Source of the DNA: JBBKWQ01 sp037969115
Lineage (GTDB): Bacteria; Actinomycetota; Acidimicrobiia; Acidimicrobiales; Ilumatobacteraceae
DNA: 15,206 nt
Assembly (NCBI GenBank): GCA_037969115.1
Contig: JBBKWQ010000008.1
Coordinates: 1 to 15,206 of the forward strand
Reading direction: 5' to 3'
The position numbers and the translations under genes are program-made. Below the pieces are notes generated by a model that worked only from the letters and a program-made list of their open reading frames with translations, searched no databases and was not told the DNA's origin. Position 1 is the first letter of the stretch, and every line of letters begins with the position of its first letter. This document shows positions 14,785-15,206 of this stretch, piece after piece.

Positions 14785-15135
14785 TCAAACAGCGTCACCG
14801 GCGATACGTCGATAGATCCGCTCGAGGTCCTCGAGATCGGCGAATTCGACGGTCATCTTGCCCTTCCGGGCACCCATCTGCACTCCCACCCGCGTGTCGA
14901 GATAACCAGCGAGCAGCTCCTCCAGTTCGAGGAGGCCCGGTGGACGCAGGCGTGTTGCGGGGGTCAGCCCGGCGCCGTCAATGACCGGACTTGTGGTGGC
15001 GACCGGTTGATCATCGGGCTCGTCATCGGCCGCGACGGCCGCGACGCTGCCACGTTTCACTGCCTCCTCGACGGCGCGCACCGTCCAACCGTCGTCGGCC
15101 GCCACGCGCGCGAGTTCTTCCTGGAACGCCCGGTC
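14785..15135 (-). CDS. parB: Chromosome-partitioning protein ParB, C-terminal part
   Basis: About 116 residues of the 3' end of parB. ParB binds parS sites near the origin and, with ParA, separates new origins. Seen here are the end of the helix-turn-helix-following domain (AFQEELARVAADDGWTVRAVEEAV), an acidic variable linker and the C-terminal dimerization domain (GLLELEELLAGYLDTRVGV and KMTVEFADLEDLERIYRRI). The N-terminal CTP-binding and DNA-binding parts lie beyond the window. Upstream of about 15135 the frame stays open, but what it encodes (Cys/Gly-rich) is not ParB-like because the DNA is an inverted copy of 14930-15006; see that repeat. The gene is convergent with cwlM, as in mycobacteria apart from the absence of the intervening Rv3916c-type gene. 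Confidence 0.9.
   Translation of the reverse strand, partial: DRAFQEELARVAADDGWTVRAVEEAVKRGSVAAVAADDEPDDQPVATTSPVIDGAGLTPATRLRPPGLLELEELLAGYLDTRVGVQMGARKGKMTVEFADLEDLERIYRRIAGDAV
14930..15006 (+). repeat. Left arm of a perfect 77-base inverted repeat
   Basis: This arm lies within the linker coding part of parB and is the original copy by reading frame: on the minus strand it continues the ParB frame without a break. Its exact reverse complement occupies 15130-15206. It ends in GACCGG, which also forms the junction. Confidence 0.95.
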
Positions 15136-15206
15136 GCCACCACAAGTCCGGTCATTGACGGCGCCGGGCTGACCCCCGCAACACGCCTGCGTCCACCGGG
15201 CCTCCT
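15130..15206 (-). repeat. Right arm of the inverted repeat, at the window end; probable fold-back artefact
   Basis: Bases 15130-15206 equal the reverse complement of 14930-15006 at all 77 positions; 123 bases lie between the arms. The copy replaces the expected upstream coding sequence of parB and runs to the last base of the window, so its true length is unknown. The junction lies at a GACCGG/CCGGTC microhomology. This pattern is typical of a fold-back read or chimera at a contig end. Confidence 0.9.

Noticed and set aside
14768..14785. Possible bidirectional terminator hairpin at the parB 3' end
   Set aside because: Only a four-base-pair stem (CCTC/GAGG) with a bulge before two more A-T pairs and no T-run; too weak to call.
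15050..15062. parS-like half site (GTGAAACG on the minus strand)
   Set aside because: Only one half of the TGTTTCAC/GTGAAACA palindrome is present and it lies inside parB coding sequence.

Overview
The window is a dense, high-GC stretch that looks like chromosomal DNA of an actinomycete close to the replication origin. The gene order cca – acetyltransferase – DUF6049-type membrane protein – Ser/Thr kinase with a discoidin-like ectodomain – ECF sigma – anti-sigma – trxB – trxA – CwlM-like protein – (convergent) parB parallels the Mycobacterium tuberculosis segment pcnA-mutT4-Rv3909-mviN-sigM-rsmA-trxB2-trxC-cwlM-parB. Codon use, missing -35 boxes and probable leaderless starts fit Actinomycetota. 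I infer a relative of Acidimicrobiia such as Ilumatobacter, but the class is not proven by the sequence.

Layout. Minus strand, left part (1-4339): cca, then a membrane-bound PAS-PAS-GGDEF-EAL protein, then an aldo/keto reductase cut by the left edge; the three are closely packed. Plus strand (4419-14616): GNAT acetyltransferase overlapping a large secreted/membrane DUF6049-like protein, DegV, an apparently active Ser/Thr kinase, ECF sigma factor (SigM-like) with an overlapping anti-sigma factor, a small two-helix membrane protein, thioredoxin reductase, thioredoxin, and a cytoplasmic CwlM-like pseudo-amidase. Minus strand, right end: the C-terminal part of ParB. No RNA gene, IS element, prophage or CRISPR was seen, and no stretch over 300 bases lacks a gene.

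How the genes may work together. The plus-strand genes resemble the mycobacterial envelope-control locus: kinase with outside sensor, sigma/anti-sigma pair, thioredoxin system and CwlM-like regulator of peptidoglycan precursor synthesis, beside the chromosome-partitioning gene. Differences from the mycobacterial order are notable. The MurJ flippase module normally fused to the (pseudo)kinase is not here, the kinase keeps its catalytic residues, and DegV occupies that place.

Points to check first: (1) the last 77 bases are a perfect inverted copy of 14930-15006 and break parB, probably a fold-back assembly or library artefact; (2) the CwlM-like gene has no ATG/GTG start upstream of its first domain and seems to start at a non-standard codon overlapping or just before the trxA stop; (3) a TANNNT box lies 6-9 bases before the start codons of five genes, arguing for leaderless transcripts; (4) two DnaA-box-like 9-mers sit between the convergent cwlM and parB genes.
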